Assembly: GCA_015179045.1 (NCBI GenBank)
Contig: WHUZ01000094.1
Span: forward strand, 1 to 64,000
Reading direction: 5' to 3'
DNA from: Kalaharituber pfeilii
Taxonomy: Eukaryota; Ascomycota; Pezizomycetes; Pezizales; Pezizaceae
DNA length: 64,000 nt
Under the pieces are notes generated by a model. That model did no database searches. It saw only the letters and a list, made by a program, of their open reading frames with translations, and had not been told where the DNA came from. Each line of letters begins with the position of its first letter. Position 1 is the stretch's first letter. A program made the translations under genes and the position numbers. Below are positions 19,490 through 31,200 of the stretch, piece by piece.

Positions 19490-21257
19490 ATGAAGCGGTT
19501 CTCGCTATCAGCTGCCGCCGTTTGTCTGGCTGCTACGATCGCCTCAGCACAGGAATGGCAACAAGATCCAACCTTCTCGATAGGATTGACAACCCCGTAA
19601 GTTCTCATACCCAATTTGCCTTCTACACTCCCCTTGAAATTGACCAATGCATTGCCCTACCACTACAGACTATCCGCCGATGGCTGGAACATGCCCGGCT
19701 GGACGATCCTCGGCGTCTCCCAGATTCTCCGCGACCGTATCATCATGACCCCCCCGCACCCGGGCTCGCAGCGCTCCGCAATCTGGGCCGAGCACAGCAA
19801 CCCCTACAACGAGTGGTCCGTCGAAATCGAGTTCCGCGCCAACGGCGAGGAGCGCTCGGGGGGCAGCTTCCACTTTTGGTACTCCGCCGGCGGAGTCGGC
19901 TATCACGGGACGGAGTCGGTGTACACCGCAAAGCCGTGGGACGGCCTGGCCATCTTGGTGGACAAGTACGGCCCTTATGTATGCTTGCCTCTCTCTCCAT
20001 CTACCTTTGTTTGCGAATTTACGGAAAAGGGATGAGAGTGAGGGCGAGGATGAGGATGGGAACGTTAATTGGGAAATATAGGGAGGGAGTGTCCGCGGTT
20101 TCTTGAACGACGGTAAGACGGACTACTCGATCCACCACAATGTGGCATCTCTCGCATTCGGCCATTGCGACTTCAGCTACCGCAACATGGGCAACCCATC
20201 GAAACTCAAAATCACCCACACCTTCCAGGGCCTCAAAGTCGAGACCGACGGTCGCGTATGCTTCGAGACCCGAGACGTAAGTCCCCCGTTAACCCCCCCA
20301 CCTCCAACTCCCACACATTACTTACCCTCATACCCAGGTCCGCCTTCCCGCCGGCAACCACTTCGGGCTCTCCGCCGCCTCCGCGGACTCCCCCGACTCG
20401 TTCGAGCTCTTCAGCATGAAGCTGTCCACTCCCGAATTCGGGCACCCGCACCTCTCTAACGACGCCAACCAGCAGCAGCAGCAACATGTAGGCGCCCACG
20501 ACTCTGCCCAAGACCACTGGCAAAAGTCCCAAGAGGCGATTTCTCAGAAGAGGGGATCCGGGGAGGCGGAGTTCACAGGGAAACTTCCGCACGAGGTCGA
20601 CTTTCAGGAGTTCAAGGAGACAGTCCCGGAACATGAAGCGTCATACTACAAGAGCCCCGAGGTGCAGTTTAAGGATTTGCACGATCGACTGACAGCGCTG
20701 GTGAGTTTACAAGAACCCCCCCCCACCGCAAATTCCTTTGAGTATCATACACTAACACATAAGTACTCAAAACGGACCCACCACCTCGCTGCAATCCAAG
20801 TCCAAATCGGCAGCGTTTACGACAAAGCCGACGCCTCCAACCACCGTCTCGACGACTTCCGCGAAGAATCCCGACACACACGGGTCCCCCGCGAACAAAT
20901 CGACCGCATGGAAGGCCGGCTGTACGTCCCCCTCCCCCCTTCCACCCATTTCCCCCTCCTCCACTAACCCTCCCCCACAACAGCTCCACCATCGAATCCA
21001 TGCTCCGCGAACTCGAAAAAGCCCTACACTCCACCGACTACTCCCGTCACTTCGACAGCCTACACAGCACCCTCCGCGACCAACACTCCAACCTCCTCTT
21101 CGCCGTCCCCGACTCCATCGCAGACGCAATCCACTCCAAGGGGCCTAAGATCCCGTTCGGCGTCTGGCTCATTTTACTCTTCCAGGGTGCCCTAGTCGCC
21201 GCGTACGTGATGTATAAGCGGAAGAGGGCGTCCGGGGGCGTCAAGAAGTATGTGTAA
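19490..21257 (+). CDS. L-type lectin cargo receptor, EMP46/47 (ERGIC-53) family
   Basis: Type I membrane receptor cycling between ER and Golgi, expected to bind glycoprotein cargo for COPII export. Six exons close in frame: 19490-19596, 19669-19978, 20082-20276, 20338-20700, 20764-20921 and 20984-21257, giving 468 residues. The N-terminus (MKRFSLSAAAVCLAATIASA) is a signal peptide. The lectin domain spans roughly residues 27-235, with GWNMPGW, SVEIEFRANG, GGSFHFWYS, YGGSVRGFLNDG and the two cysteines CDFSYRN and VCFETRD. A glutamine-rich linker and a coiled-coil-like stalk follow. One transmembrane helix (FGVWLILLFQGALVAAYVMY) precedes a short basic tail ending KKYV, which fits a C-terminal dilysine ER-retrieval signal. 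The fifth intron (20701-20763) has the least certain acceptor, but a CTAAC branch site lies just before it. Confidence 0.88.
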
Positions 21258-21486
21258 AAGAAAGTTTGATATAGTTTCAGTCTAGTTATGTATGGATGAT
21301 TATGCAAGAAATCGGGGTTTACGTGTCTTGTTTTGTTTTCTTACTGGGGTGTTTTTTTGTTTTGTTTTTTTTCTCTCCCCGTCTGCTCCTATCGTTCTTT
21401 TGCTTTCCATATCTCTTCTCTTATCTGTTGTATGTGTATGTCTCTATCCATGCTGTAGTCTATCAGGTCTATATACATATATATAT
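21258..21486. other. 3' flank of lectin gene
   Basis: T-rich downstream region, probably the 3' untranslated region. No separate gene seen. Confidence 0.4.
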
Positions 21487-22026
21487 GTGCCGGGCCATTC
21501 GTAACAAACGTTCCAGTCACCACTGGTCCGGGTTACTCAGTAGCAACTACGGTTCATGACTGGCCCGGACCATTCACAACACGCGTACTTGTACAACATT
21601 GTATTGACCTTTTTTCACTACAGAAACTAATATCATAGAACAGGTTACTCACTAAAATATTGCAGTTGCCACATTACTTATACTTGCAATTTTATTCAAC
21701 TTTTCAGAGTATTTGTTTATTTATGCATTTATTTACTCATATACTGTCTTATCCTTTGGTAGTTATATGCTTTAATATATTTTTGAAAGCTTCATTTATA
21801 CATGTGTATTTTAGTATGATTCTCCACAATTTGCTATAGAGAAGTATTTCTCTGCAGAGAACGGCAGTTTGGTTGGGTTCGAAGTTAACTGTAGAGTACG
21901 CGTGTAGTGGCCTTGAAGGTAATGTAGTGCATAGTGCTCCGTACAGAGAAAAAAAATTTATGAACTGTGGTGCTACTGAGTAGCCCGGACCAGTGGTGAC
22001 TGAATCACTTACAATGGCCCGGGACG
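21487..22026. mobile_element. MITE-like TIR element (about 540 bp)
   Basis: The ends are inverted repeats of about 75-80 bp. The left end runs GTGCCGGGCCATT through CAGTCACCACTGGTCCGGG, ACTCAGTAGCA and GTTCATG. The right end (21,957-22,026) is its inverse, with CCCGGACCAGTGGTGACTG and AATGGCCCGGGACG. TATA-type sequence flanks both sides, so TA target sites are likely but the exact ends are ambiguous. The interior is AT-rich and noncoding. Confidence 0.7.
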
Positions 22027-22097
22027 TATATATACATCACTTTCCTATCCCATGAAAAGCTGTATTATATATTCGGGAGATAACGTGATAACGCTTT

Positions 22098-22099
<2 letters not shown>

Positions 22100-22132
<33 letters not shown>

Positions 22133-22231
22133 AAAAAGTCCCACTTCAGGGTAACTGCCTCTCGTCCGTGTAATCTAAACTATTCCCGCGGAAACAGAGG
22201 CATAAACTTAGAAAAAAAAAAAAAAAAAAAA
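22100..22231 (+). repeat. Two long poly(A) tracts
   Basis: A run of about 30 A at 22,100-22,130 and a second of about 19 A near 22,213-22,231, separated by about 80 bp of mixed sequence. They may be retroposon tails, but no target duplications were found. Confidence 0.6.
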
Positions 22232-22475
22232 GTTTAATTGTGTCATTCGGGACAACTCATATTTGCCTTCTTTTTTTTTTCATTCCAATCTCGGTAACCT
22301 TCCCCATTTTGCAACAAAAAAACACTATCCGGTCATTGAACATCTATTTACACAAACTCTCAGCTTTTCTTTCCATTCCCATTTTCCTCACATTCTCATG
22401 CCAAAACTCCCAACTTCCCGACGCCCTTCTAACAACCTCCACCCCTCCCAAATCTTACTCTCCAACCTCACCCTC

Positions 22476-23510
22476 TCACAACCCTCCCTCCTCCAACACC
22501 CTCCACGGCTCTCCAAACGCCACCCTAGCCCCCATCACCATCTCATCGTCGACCTTCTCCAAACCCCTCAGCACCCTCCTCACATACCCAACCACTCCCG
22601 CCACCATCCTCAGATCAGTGTCCTCGCGCGCATCAAACAAATTCCTCCACACCGCCGCCGCAAGCACCGCATCACTGCCCTTCGCCAACGCCTCGTCATA
22701 CGCCGCCACCATGCCCCTATGTTGCACAAACAGGTCCTTGAGATACCTACCCCTCAGGGGGCTCGACTTGACGCCGTACTCGTGCTCCATCTTCTCTTCC
22801 GCGTCGTAGAAGAAGTGGTCGACAAAGTGCTGCTGCCAGACGGCGACGGAAGACGGGGAGATGTTGAGGGCGCGGAAGCGGACGATCAGGGTCCACATGT
22901 GGAGAATGGTGACCTGGGACCAGGCGTTAAAGGTTTGTGGGCGTTGACAAGCTGTCGTATTGAATCATTCCTTGAACATCAACCTCTCATCTCATCGGTG
23001 CACACATGTGCATAGTAAATTTGGATATTAAGGGAAGAAAGGGCCTACGCACCATCATACCAAAAACTCCCTCTTCCTCCTCGTCACTACCGCCGTCGGG
23101 TCTGCAGCCACTGCGGGCCCTTCCGCGTTGGCCTCTTCGTCCTTGATATAAGCCCCCTGCCTCGCACATTCAAGATACAGCTCCTTTCCAGCCTTGTACG
23201 CTCGATATGTCTCTGTTGTCTCGGGGGCTGCGACTCGGATCCTGTTGGCGATATTGTCGATGATGCCGCCAACCGGGGCGGGTGGGACGTGGCGGGGAAT
23301 TACCCCCGGGCCGGGCTCAATAGGGAGCTTGGGAATTGGGTCGGTGGGACCGGAGGAGGCGGTGGTGGGGGGAACGGAGGGGGTTGCCGGTGGAGGGGGC
23401 GGAGGGGGATAGAGCGGGCTGGCGGTCGTATGGAGGAGGGCTGAGTTGAGGGCCGGACGGAGAAGGGGGGGAAGACGGGTGGGGAGGGTTGTGAGGGTGC
23501 GGGAGGCCAT
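22476..23510 (-). CDS. cbp3: CBP3/UQCC1-like ubiquinol-cytochrome c reductase assembly chaperone
   Basis: Mitochondrial factor that helps translate and assemble cytochrome b for respiratory complex III. The N-terminus (MASRTLTTLPTRLPPLLRPA...) is Arg/Ser/Pro-rich with no acidic residues, a plausible mitochondrial presequence, followed by a proline-rich linker. The segment ETYRAYKAGKELYLECARQ and, after an intron, TFNAWSQVTILHMWTLIVR with WQQHFVDHFFYDAEEKMEHE belong to the chaperone domain. The ATG is at 23508-23510 and the C-terminal frame ends at 22476. The best intron is 22952-23060 (GTATGA...ACAG, 109 bp), but the exons on its two sides are out of register by one base. Either the splice model is wrong, a small exon was missed, or there is an indel. 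Family assignment is good; integrity is uncertain. Confidence 0.7.
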
Positions 23511-24842
23511 GCTTGGTGACTTGATGGTTTATAGGCGGTGAAAATTCCGGTGGTTGCGATAGTCAGACCCAAGGTGTAGCTATCGTATCGAGCAGTCCTA
23601 GTTGTTAGCTAGATTCAATAACCTATAAACACTCTCCGGCCAAAGCTCATTCCTCTGCACATTCCTCATCTCTCCTCCTGCCTTTCCCACTGTTCCCTCT
23701 GCAGCTCGTCTCTCCCAAACTCACCTGGAAACCTTCAAAACCTGCACTTGACCAATGCACCTCAATAGTCTGACTATGCTCTTTCCTGTCACAAACCCCA
23801 GCACCCACTCTGAAGAGAAAAATGCAAAAAGAGAATCAAGCGCAAGCGGGGTGCAACTCAATCCAACCAGAGCCCGACCCCAAGTTGTAGCAATGATCTA
23901 ATCCCGCGGCCGCCCAATGACGTCTTCCTCTTTCCTCCTCACTAAAAGGGAAAAAGAACGAAAAACCCCAAGTAACCAGACTTGCTACATAAGCGAATCC
24001 TATGCTACACATCCTTGCCAAGAATGTGCGCATGTCAATTGAGATGCGAGTGGCTTGGATCGGGATGGCGAAGAGGTGATAACAGATTAAGTATTTCTTG
24101 TCCGCAAGAGAGCCTGAAGTGACATTCAATCGTTACTTTAGCTGCTCCCCGTTCACTATAAGCATATGGCATCCACTCCTTCTGGCCTTCTGTTCAGATA
24201 CTGCGCGCATGTGCCACTGCTAACGGGGGTGCCACTGCTAACGGGGGCGCGTACTGCCCACAGTGGAGTTTTCGGCGGTTTCGATTGTGATCTTCCCCAT
24301 CTTGATGCTTCGCCATCATGCCACACTCACCAGCCACACGACGCTGCCAAGAAGCACCATACCAAGAATTCTCCCCCAATGCAATAGCTTTCCAATATCG
24401 ACACGCGCAGCACGCAACAAAACCTTCATGAAGCATCATCAATACCAAATAGAACTCACACATGACTGATCTTAGAAACCAGTAAGAAAGAAAGCGCGTA
24501 ATGGAACCTCTTTCCCCCCTGTGTATTCTAGACAATAAAAACACATTGAATGCACTCCGTTCGTGCAGTAACTTTAACTCCAAATAGTACAACCATCCGT
24601 GTTGGTAAGAATCTAAGCACTGAAAATGGACGACACAAGAGGGAGAAGGCATACACACAAGGCAACATATGAACAAGTATCGTGGATACACAGGTTTCTA
24701 GGAAAGGAAAGTAGAAGAACACCATGTATATGAGTACACATAAAGAACTACAAGAACACAAATAGAAAGATAATGAAAACTCCTGCTGAACCCGTCAAAA
24801 CCCCCGAGTCCAGTATTTTCTTCTGTCAAAAATACAGAATCA

Positions 24843-24873
<31 letters not shown>

Positions 24874-25162
24874 ACCCTAGATCCCCTTTCCCAATAAGCC
24901 CATTTGTCCCAACCAAACCAATGAAAAGGCAAAGTGTTGTATGAAAAACAAAGAATGAGGTGCAACTTATTGTGAAGAGGATGCAAATGAAAAGCACAAA
25001 CAATACGCTTCTCCTTCGCCATCCGGCCAATCGGCATCTCTCACTCGCATTCTATTACCAAATGGCACTTCTGCAGAGCTTCATCTCTTTAGCCGACCCA
25101 CTATATCTTTTCCATATAATTCCCATTGCGCATGTTATTGCGCTGCATCATAATCAAATTCA
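23511..25162. other. Intergenic between CBP3-like gene and USP, no gene called
   Basis: The space between the CBP3-like start and the USP 3' end. It contains an 18-bp direct duplication (GTGCCACTGCTAACGGGG type, 24,210-24,247) and a long poly(A) tract at about 24,842-24,868. The 165-codon minus frame (24,194-24,691) has no recognisable features. Confidence 0.4.
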
Positions 25163-25258
25163 AACGCTATCGTCGTCGCCTAGTTCATGATTCGAATCAC
25201 TGCCAACATCTGAGGCAGCCCAATTCTCTGTAGGAACAATTGCATTATACACATCAGC
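25163..25258 (-). other. In-frame open tail after USP stop codon
   Basis: Directly after the TAA at 25259-25261 the same frame stays open for 32 more codons until TGA at 25160-25162. It reads ADVYNAIVPTENWAASDVGS and then an acidic end (DSNHELGDDDSV), which would suit the tail of this protein family. It may be a tail lost through a recent nonsense change or a base-call error. Confidence 0.4.
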
Positions 25259-28200
25259 TTAATGTCGACTTTGCATTTCCTCCATAAAGCCCTGGTCTGA
25301 TTGTCTAAAGTAACTACCTGATCCAAGCTCGATCTCCTCCACTTGTCTAAGCAATGCATTCTGAAGAGCTATACGAATACAGTTAGTAAATTTGCACATG
25401 GGCACATTAGACGGCTATTGGTGGGGCTTCAACAGGACCAAATTACCTTCAATTCTTTCCATATACCCTTGGTCTTCCTCCATACCATTTCGGCGACATA
25501 ACTTTAAAATACGGATCAAGCTATCAAATGTCTTCTCATCTGCTGCTGCACACAGCTCCTTGCTCTTCAAAAATTTCTCCTCTGCGAATCGGAAGCATGC
25601 CTCTGGAAGCCTCTCAATGGCAATCTCAATTGATCTTCTTCGGCCCTCTGGAGCATCAGCACGATTCTGGAACAACCTGTCTTTGAGCAATTGCTCGGTC
25701 TCTAGTCGAATTGGAGTTTCCCAGTAGCAAAGTAATGCAGGAGCCCAGGATGGTACTGTATTAATTACTCGGCTACTGAGAAATGTTTGTGCTAATCGCT
25801 GACTTTTATTGTACCAGAGGCTCCTGAAGAAATCCAAATGTTCACGCCCTCCATTCATATGAATAGTGCCTACTTCGTCGGCAACCCGCGTGATTATTTC
25901 TTTAACTTCAGGCGGTGATGGGCAATAAATGCAATATGCCACAAGCGCATTAAGATACGGGCCTGCTTCATTAGCTGGGTCGAGGATAATTCCGTGCATT
26001 AGGGCAGCTTTCATAGGGTATATTAGCTCAGCTATCGACAACGGTTCCTGGTCCGAAGCGAGAATATAGCGGATCCATCTCTGTGTGCAGACAATATGAC
26101 AGTTAAAGGATACCTGCTTGAAAATAAAGGCATTGACTCTTTCCTTATCCTTTGTTATTGCGTGGAATAGAATATGTCTCTCATATTCTGTTAGAGGAAA
26201 TTTATGAATGCCAGGAACTTCTTCTCTTGAACCTTCACCCCTGCAGGGCTCCAAGCTAATATGTATTATCGCCATTAGGGATTCCATCAGTTCGAGAAGT
26301 GATCGATAGGATATTCTTTTCGGATTCTTTTCGGTCATCTTGATGACATTTGCGTGGAAATTTTTCGTATCTCTATCCAAATATTCAGGCATAAACAAGC
26401 CAAAGCACCGCCTTAGCATACCGTGCCGGAGGAGTAATTCCTTCTCTGGTTGACCAAAGTTTGCAATACCACTCAAAAGTGAGAAATACTCGTCCCATGG
26501 CTTAAAAAGGTTATTTAAGCACTCCCACAGGCGTAATACTGCTAACAGGACGTCAGGTAGATATCCAGAGATATCTTTTTCTGATACATCCTCATGAATA
26601 ACCAGATAATCGTTCCCGCTACGTCGAATTTGATTTAGAGCGCCCAGGATTAGGTTGACAAAACCTTCCCTTATTCTTTGGTGGAAGCACCTCAAGAGAA
26701 GAAGACGTAAAGAATCCTGATGCTGACAAATCCAAGTTAGAAAACCTCTGGCGCATTCAATAGAGGCCTGGGAGGTTGCCAGTCTTTTTATAGTGTCGAA
26801 GAGTTCATCTGCTTCCCGGCTCTCTTTAATTCGTGCACCTATTTGCTCATACGTCCTTAGCGCTAGCTTCAATGCTTGTTTCTCAACAAGTTCTGTTTCC
26901 GGAGTCCCCTTAGCAACTCTTAGAGCATGCGCCTGGCGTAGAATAGAGGAAGTGAATAATAAATATGACCCATCAAAGAGACAGTATTTTTGAATTGTCC
27001 TCTCGTTTTCTTGTAGTATTTCGATACCAAGATCTCTAGGTATAGGTATTCTCTTTGCAAAGTCTTTCTTGCAGCTATCAGCATGTGATGGATTCACTCT
27101 TTCGTAAAAGAGCATATAAGCGCTGTAAGTCTTGTGGAAGGCTATTGGTTGTCCGAGCTCTTTATTTGGTCCAATGAAATCAGTACCCCCATAGCAAGAC
27201 GTTGCAATCGTGGAAGGTTCAAATGGCGAAACCTCCGAATCATTGAATTCGAACCAGATGGGATTGTTTTGCTCTGTAAACTCATGGCGATCTTTGATGT
27301 AAGAATAATAGTGCCCAGATTCTGCTGTACCATTATGTACTAAAACTCCAGCGAGTTGAAACACATCTGGAGTTGCACAAGGATTTGAATCATTCAGATA
27401 TTGAATTGTATAGGGTCGCATGTCTATGCATTCCGGGAACTCAAAAGTATCATTGATTTTGCTTCGCACCATTGTCTGTAAGTCAAACTCAAATCTCTTC
27501 AGATGAAATATCAAGTGATCCGGGATCTCTTTGAGACATGCTCTAAAATAGTGAATTAGCAAAATGAATTGTTAACGTGAATGGAATACGAAACCTTTTG
27601 ACAGCGTCCACATGTTTATTGCATGAGGTGCATGAGTATTTATTGTCTGTATCACGGCTTAGTTGGGGTTACAGCAAACTGGAATAAGAGAAACTACCTC
27701 CTTCCATGATTTCACCCTCCACGTAAGCTTTCAAACTTTCCTGTAGGTTTAGTTTGCCTTTGATGTCGCATTGAATGGCAGAGAATGGCTCCTCTCGCTC
27801 TGATATATGAGGGCACTCCTTCGATTTCACTTGCTGAACAAGCTTACCGCCATAATAAGACCTAAATGCATTTTTCTGGTCAACAGTCTCCATCTGGCCT
27901 TCAATCCGATCAAACAAGAGGTTGAAAAACTCGTCAACATCCATCTGAACCGTGACATCAATTTCATTATTATCGTAGTCCCTGATTGCCTGCGCCAGCT
28001 CTCTTGTATCTGCTGTTTTCATCAATCCATTTTGCATCCTTGCGAACAGCACTTTGAGAGCGTGCAGGAGATTTTGGCTGTCATCTGGATCATCTATTGT
28101 CATGTTGAGGATGAAAGAGCGGAAAGGTACGTTCATGAATAATTGTGTAAGAAGGGAGTTCAGATAGCAAGTGTTCGATAGGTTACGAAGGCCGACACGT

Positions 28201-31200
28201 CCAGCTGGAGAGATTGGCAGTTGAGATCTGTCGAAGTTCCAATTTGACTCTGGCAAAAAAGAGGCTTCACCTAAATATTTCAGCATTTCCAACATGTTGA
28301 TCGCTCAACTTGGAGGATTCACCTTGCCCAACCAATTCCGATAACAGCCCAACGATAGTTTCGTTAATTGTTTCATCGTCAGCCAGTGTTAGGAGTAGGT
28401 TGTAAAGCTTCTCTCTCGTCTGGACACCGAGACAAGGTAACCTCTCCACAAGCATTGTGTCCTCTTCCTTCGGCTCGGACAGTGGAGTAAAGAGGAGATT
28501 GCGAAAAATCCCAACAACACGTGACCTGGAGCATGTTAAATACCGATGCATGGCTAAATAATCGAGAAACTCGCATAACTTACTTTAGGTCGGCGCACGA
28601 AAGATCCTTGCCTAATAGGTGAATGCAGGTCGTGAGAAGTTGAGTATATCCCAGAATGATAAAATCCTCGCTTGGCCGTCCTATTATCTGTATCAAGTCA
28701 GCGCTAGGACCTAAGTTATCGAACATTGGATGTTCACACCTGTTTTACTTGATGCGCCATAAGCACGCTTGTCCATTCGACGAAGTAACGATTTAAAAGT
28801 AAGATGTCCGGCTGTGAGTAGGTGCCGAGAAATCTAATTGATGTGCACTTAGCATTGTTCAGGTTAAAATTATGACCCAAAAGACTTACTCGAGAATGCA
28901 CTTGGCGACTTCAAAAAGCTCAGGTACCTGCTCCTGGTAACGATATCCTGAAGGAAGGATTTTCACAAGCACGGACCAAAAGAACTCGGCAACATCAACA
29001 CTTTGCAGGTTTCCGGGCCTATATTCTCACTTGTTAGAAGTCTAAACAAGGCCAGATCATCTACTACACTCACCCTTGGCTATTGCATGAGTTGACCATA
29101 GTCTGTCCCACAGTCCTTCGCACCACGTTACGGCTGTCCTGAAGAAGCATTCGCTCTATCGCTTCGACGCAATGCTTGGAGGCAGTAAATACTGTCCAAA
29201 TTCCGCCCCTGAACCTTGCTGCCTCAAGCACTATGATGAAGGCATTTGCCGCGAGTTGTGCGGACACTTCTGTTTGGGTATATTGGGGTTGTAGACATGC
29301 CTCCCATATGTTGGTCAAACGTAAGACAAATTCGGCCTCCCTTTCAAAACAAACTTCCAAAGTTTGGGCTTCAGATGGTAGAGATGCTTAAAGGAGTTAA
29401 TACTACTCTCCGTATTTAGATGTAGAACTGCTTACTCTGAAGGATCTTGTGTAAGATGTTGATTGCTTCGTTCAGAACGCTGAACCTGAGCTCGATAGAG
29501 GCAATAGCTGACATGTCATATTTTATTAAAAAGGCAACCAAGCTAGTGACCATCCGAGTCACAAATGTATCCTTGTTATCGCTCTACACAGAGTTAGTAA
29601 TATCCTAGAAAATCAATCTTGTCGAACAATACCTGGGAATTTTCATCAAGCCATACACGCATCGCGTTCAACAGATACAAGCTCCGATAAGGAGCCCCTG
29701 GAGGAAGTATATCATCCGGCGGAATATCATCTGAAAGCAAGATACTCTGCGCCTTTGGCTGAGGCGGGAATTGCCGTAAAAGGTCCCATATCTGAGAAGC
29801 AAATTAGTAGCGTTTCTTTTCATGGTACGGAGATATTCAATCGAACCCACCATTGCACCTTGTGCCTGTTGTGAGTTAAGCATTTCGTAAAGCTCATCGA
29901 AGTGTTTCAAGATCTCGGTCTCAACGATATTCAAAGTCTGCTTTGCATTGGGCAGACCTTGTTGCTCCCTCTCCGTAGGCCGTTTCTGGACCATCAGCTG
30001 CGAAATTGCTGAGAAACCGAGCTCTCCCAATGTCTTCGAAGGATCTTCTTGAAGGTAAAGTTCTCGCCCATTGAGTATTGCACGATATTCCCCAGCCCCT
30101 ATTATGTGAGATATTTGTTTATGAAGTTCCTCCGCGGTGTCGAGGCTTCCCATTTGAAGTTGATGTATCTGGTCCACAGTCTTAGCAAAATTGACAATGA
30201 AATATATTGAGGGATAAAGATGAGAGTTCGCTTACCGGTCCTTGAAATCCCTGACTATACCACCTTACAGTAATTGCGACCCGAGTGCCTAAGACCTGCT
30301 TATTCTCACTGTGGCCGTTGATAGTGTGCGCCTCTGGTGCAAATCTCGGCTTTGCCCTATACCCCTTCAGCAGCTCATTCAAAAACCATAATGGACCTAT
30401 CAAATTCTCGTTGTCTTTCTTTGACTTCCGCCTCTGGAATGTCAACAGCCATACTCTGCTCTGCCTCCACACTCGAACTATCTAGTACCTTCAAGGCACT
30501 TGCACATGAAGTAAGTTGTTCAATGCAACGTTCGACGAGGCTACAATGCGTAGAGTAAATGATTTCTGGGGGATTGTTGATGACAGGCATGGACTAGAAA
30601 TTTCGTCAAATCGATATTACACCGGAAAAGAAAATCCGAAAAGAATGTGTTTACAAACCTCTAGGTAGATTTTAATGAGGAAGGAGCTTGCTTCGAGTGC
30701 CAAATTTCTGTCTGAGACTCCGATGATGACCCTCCAAATCTGTTCTACTCCTTGAACAATGACAACATTCGCTGATGATATCTAAAGTAAATGAGTTTAG
30801 TAGGTACCATGCAAACCACAAAAGTAGGACTACAAAATCAGAACCGTACCTCCGGAACACCCTTGTTTTGATATTCCACCCATCTCTTGCAGGCTTCCAA
30901 GCAATGTAGAGAAATATGCAGAGGATTCAAGTTGGGATAGACATGCCGAAACAAGTAATCTATAAACGGATTTGGAAGCTAAGAACATGACGTTAGTAAA
31001 ACCATAGTCTAGTAGTTCTTTAAACTGCTTACATGTAAAGATGCAAATGTATTAAAAGCTGCATCGCGCTCCTGATAACCTAGAGACTTGTCACCGATCA
31101 GAAAGTCGCATAACCTGTCCATCTGAGCAGGTTCCATGCAATTGGGAGCACGAAGAAGAATCCAGTATAGTAAATCCAATCGCGCCTTAAGCCGTCGGGA

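Noticed and set aside
24194..24691. 165-codon minus frame
   Set aside because: No recognisable motif, biased composition, lies in the space between well-defined genes.
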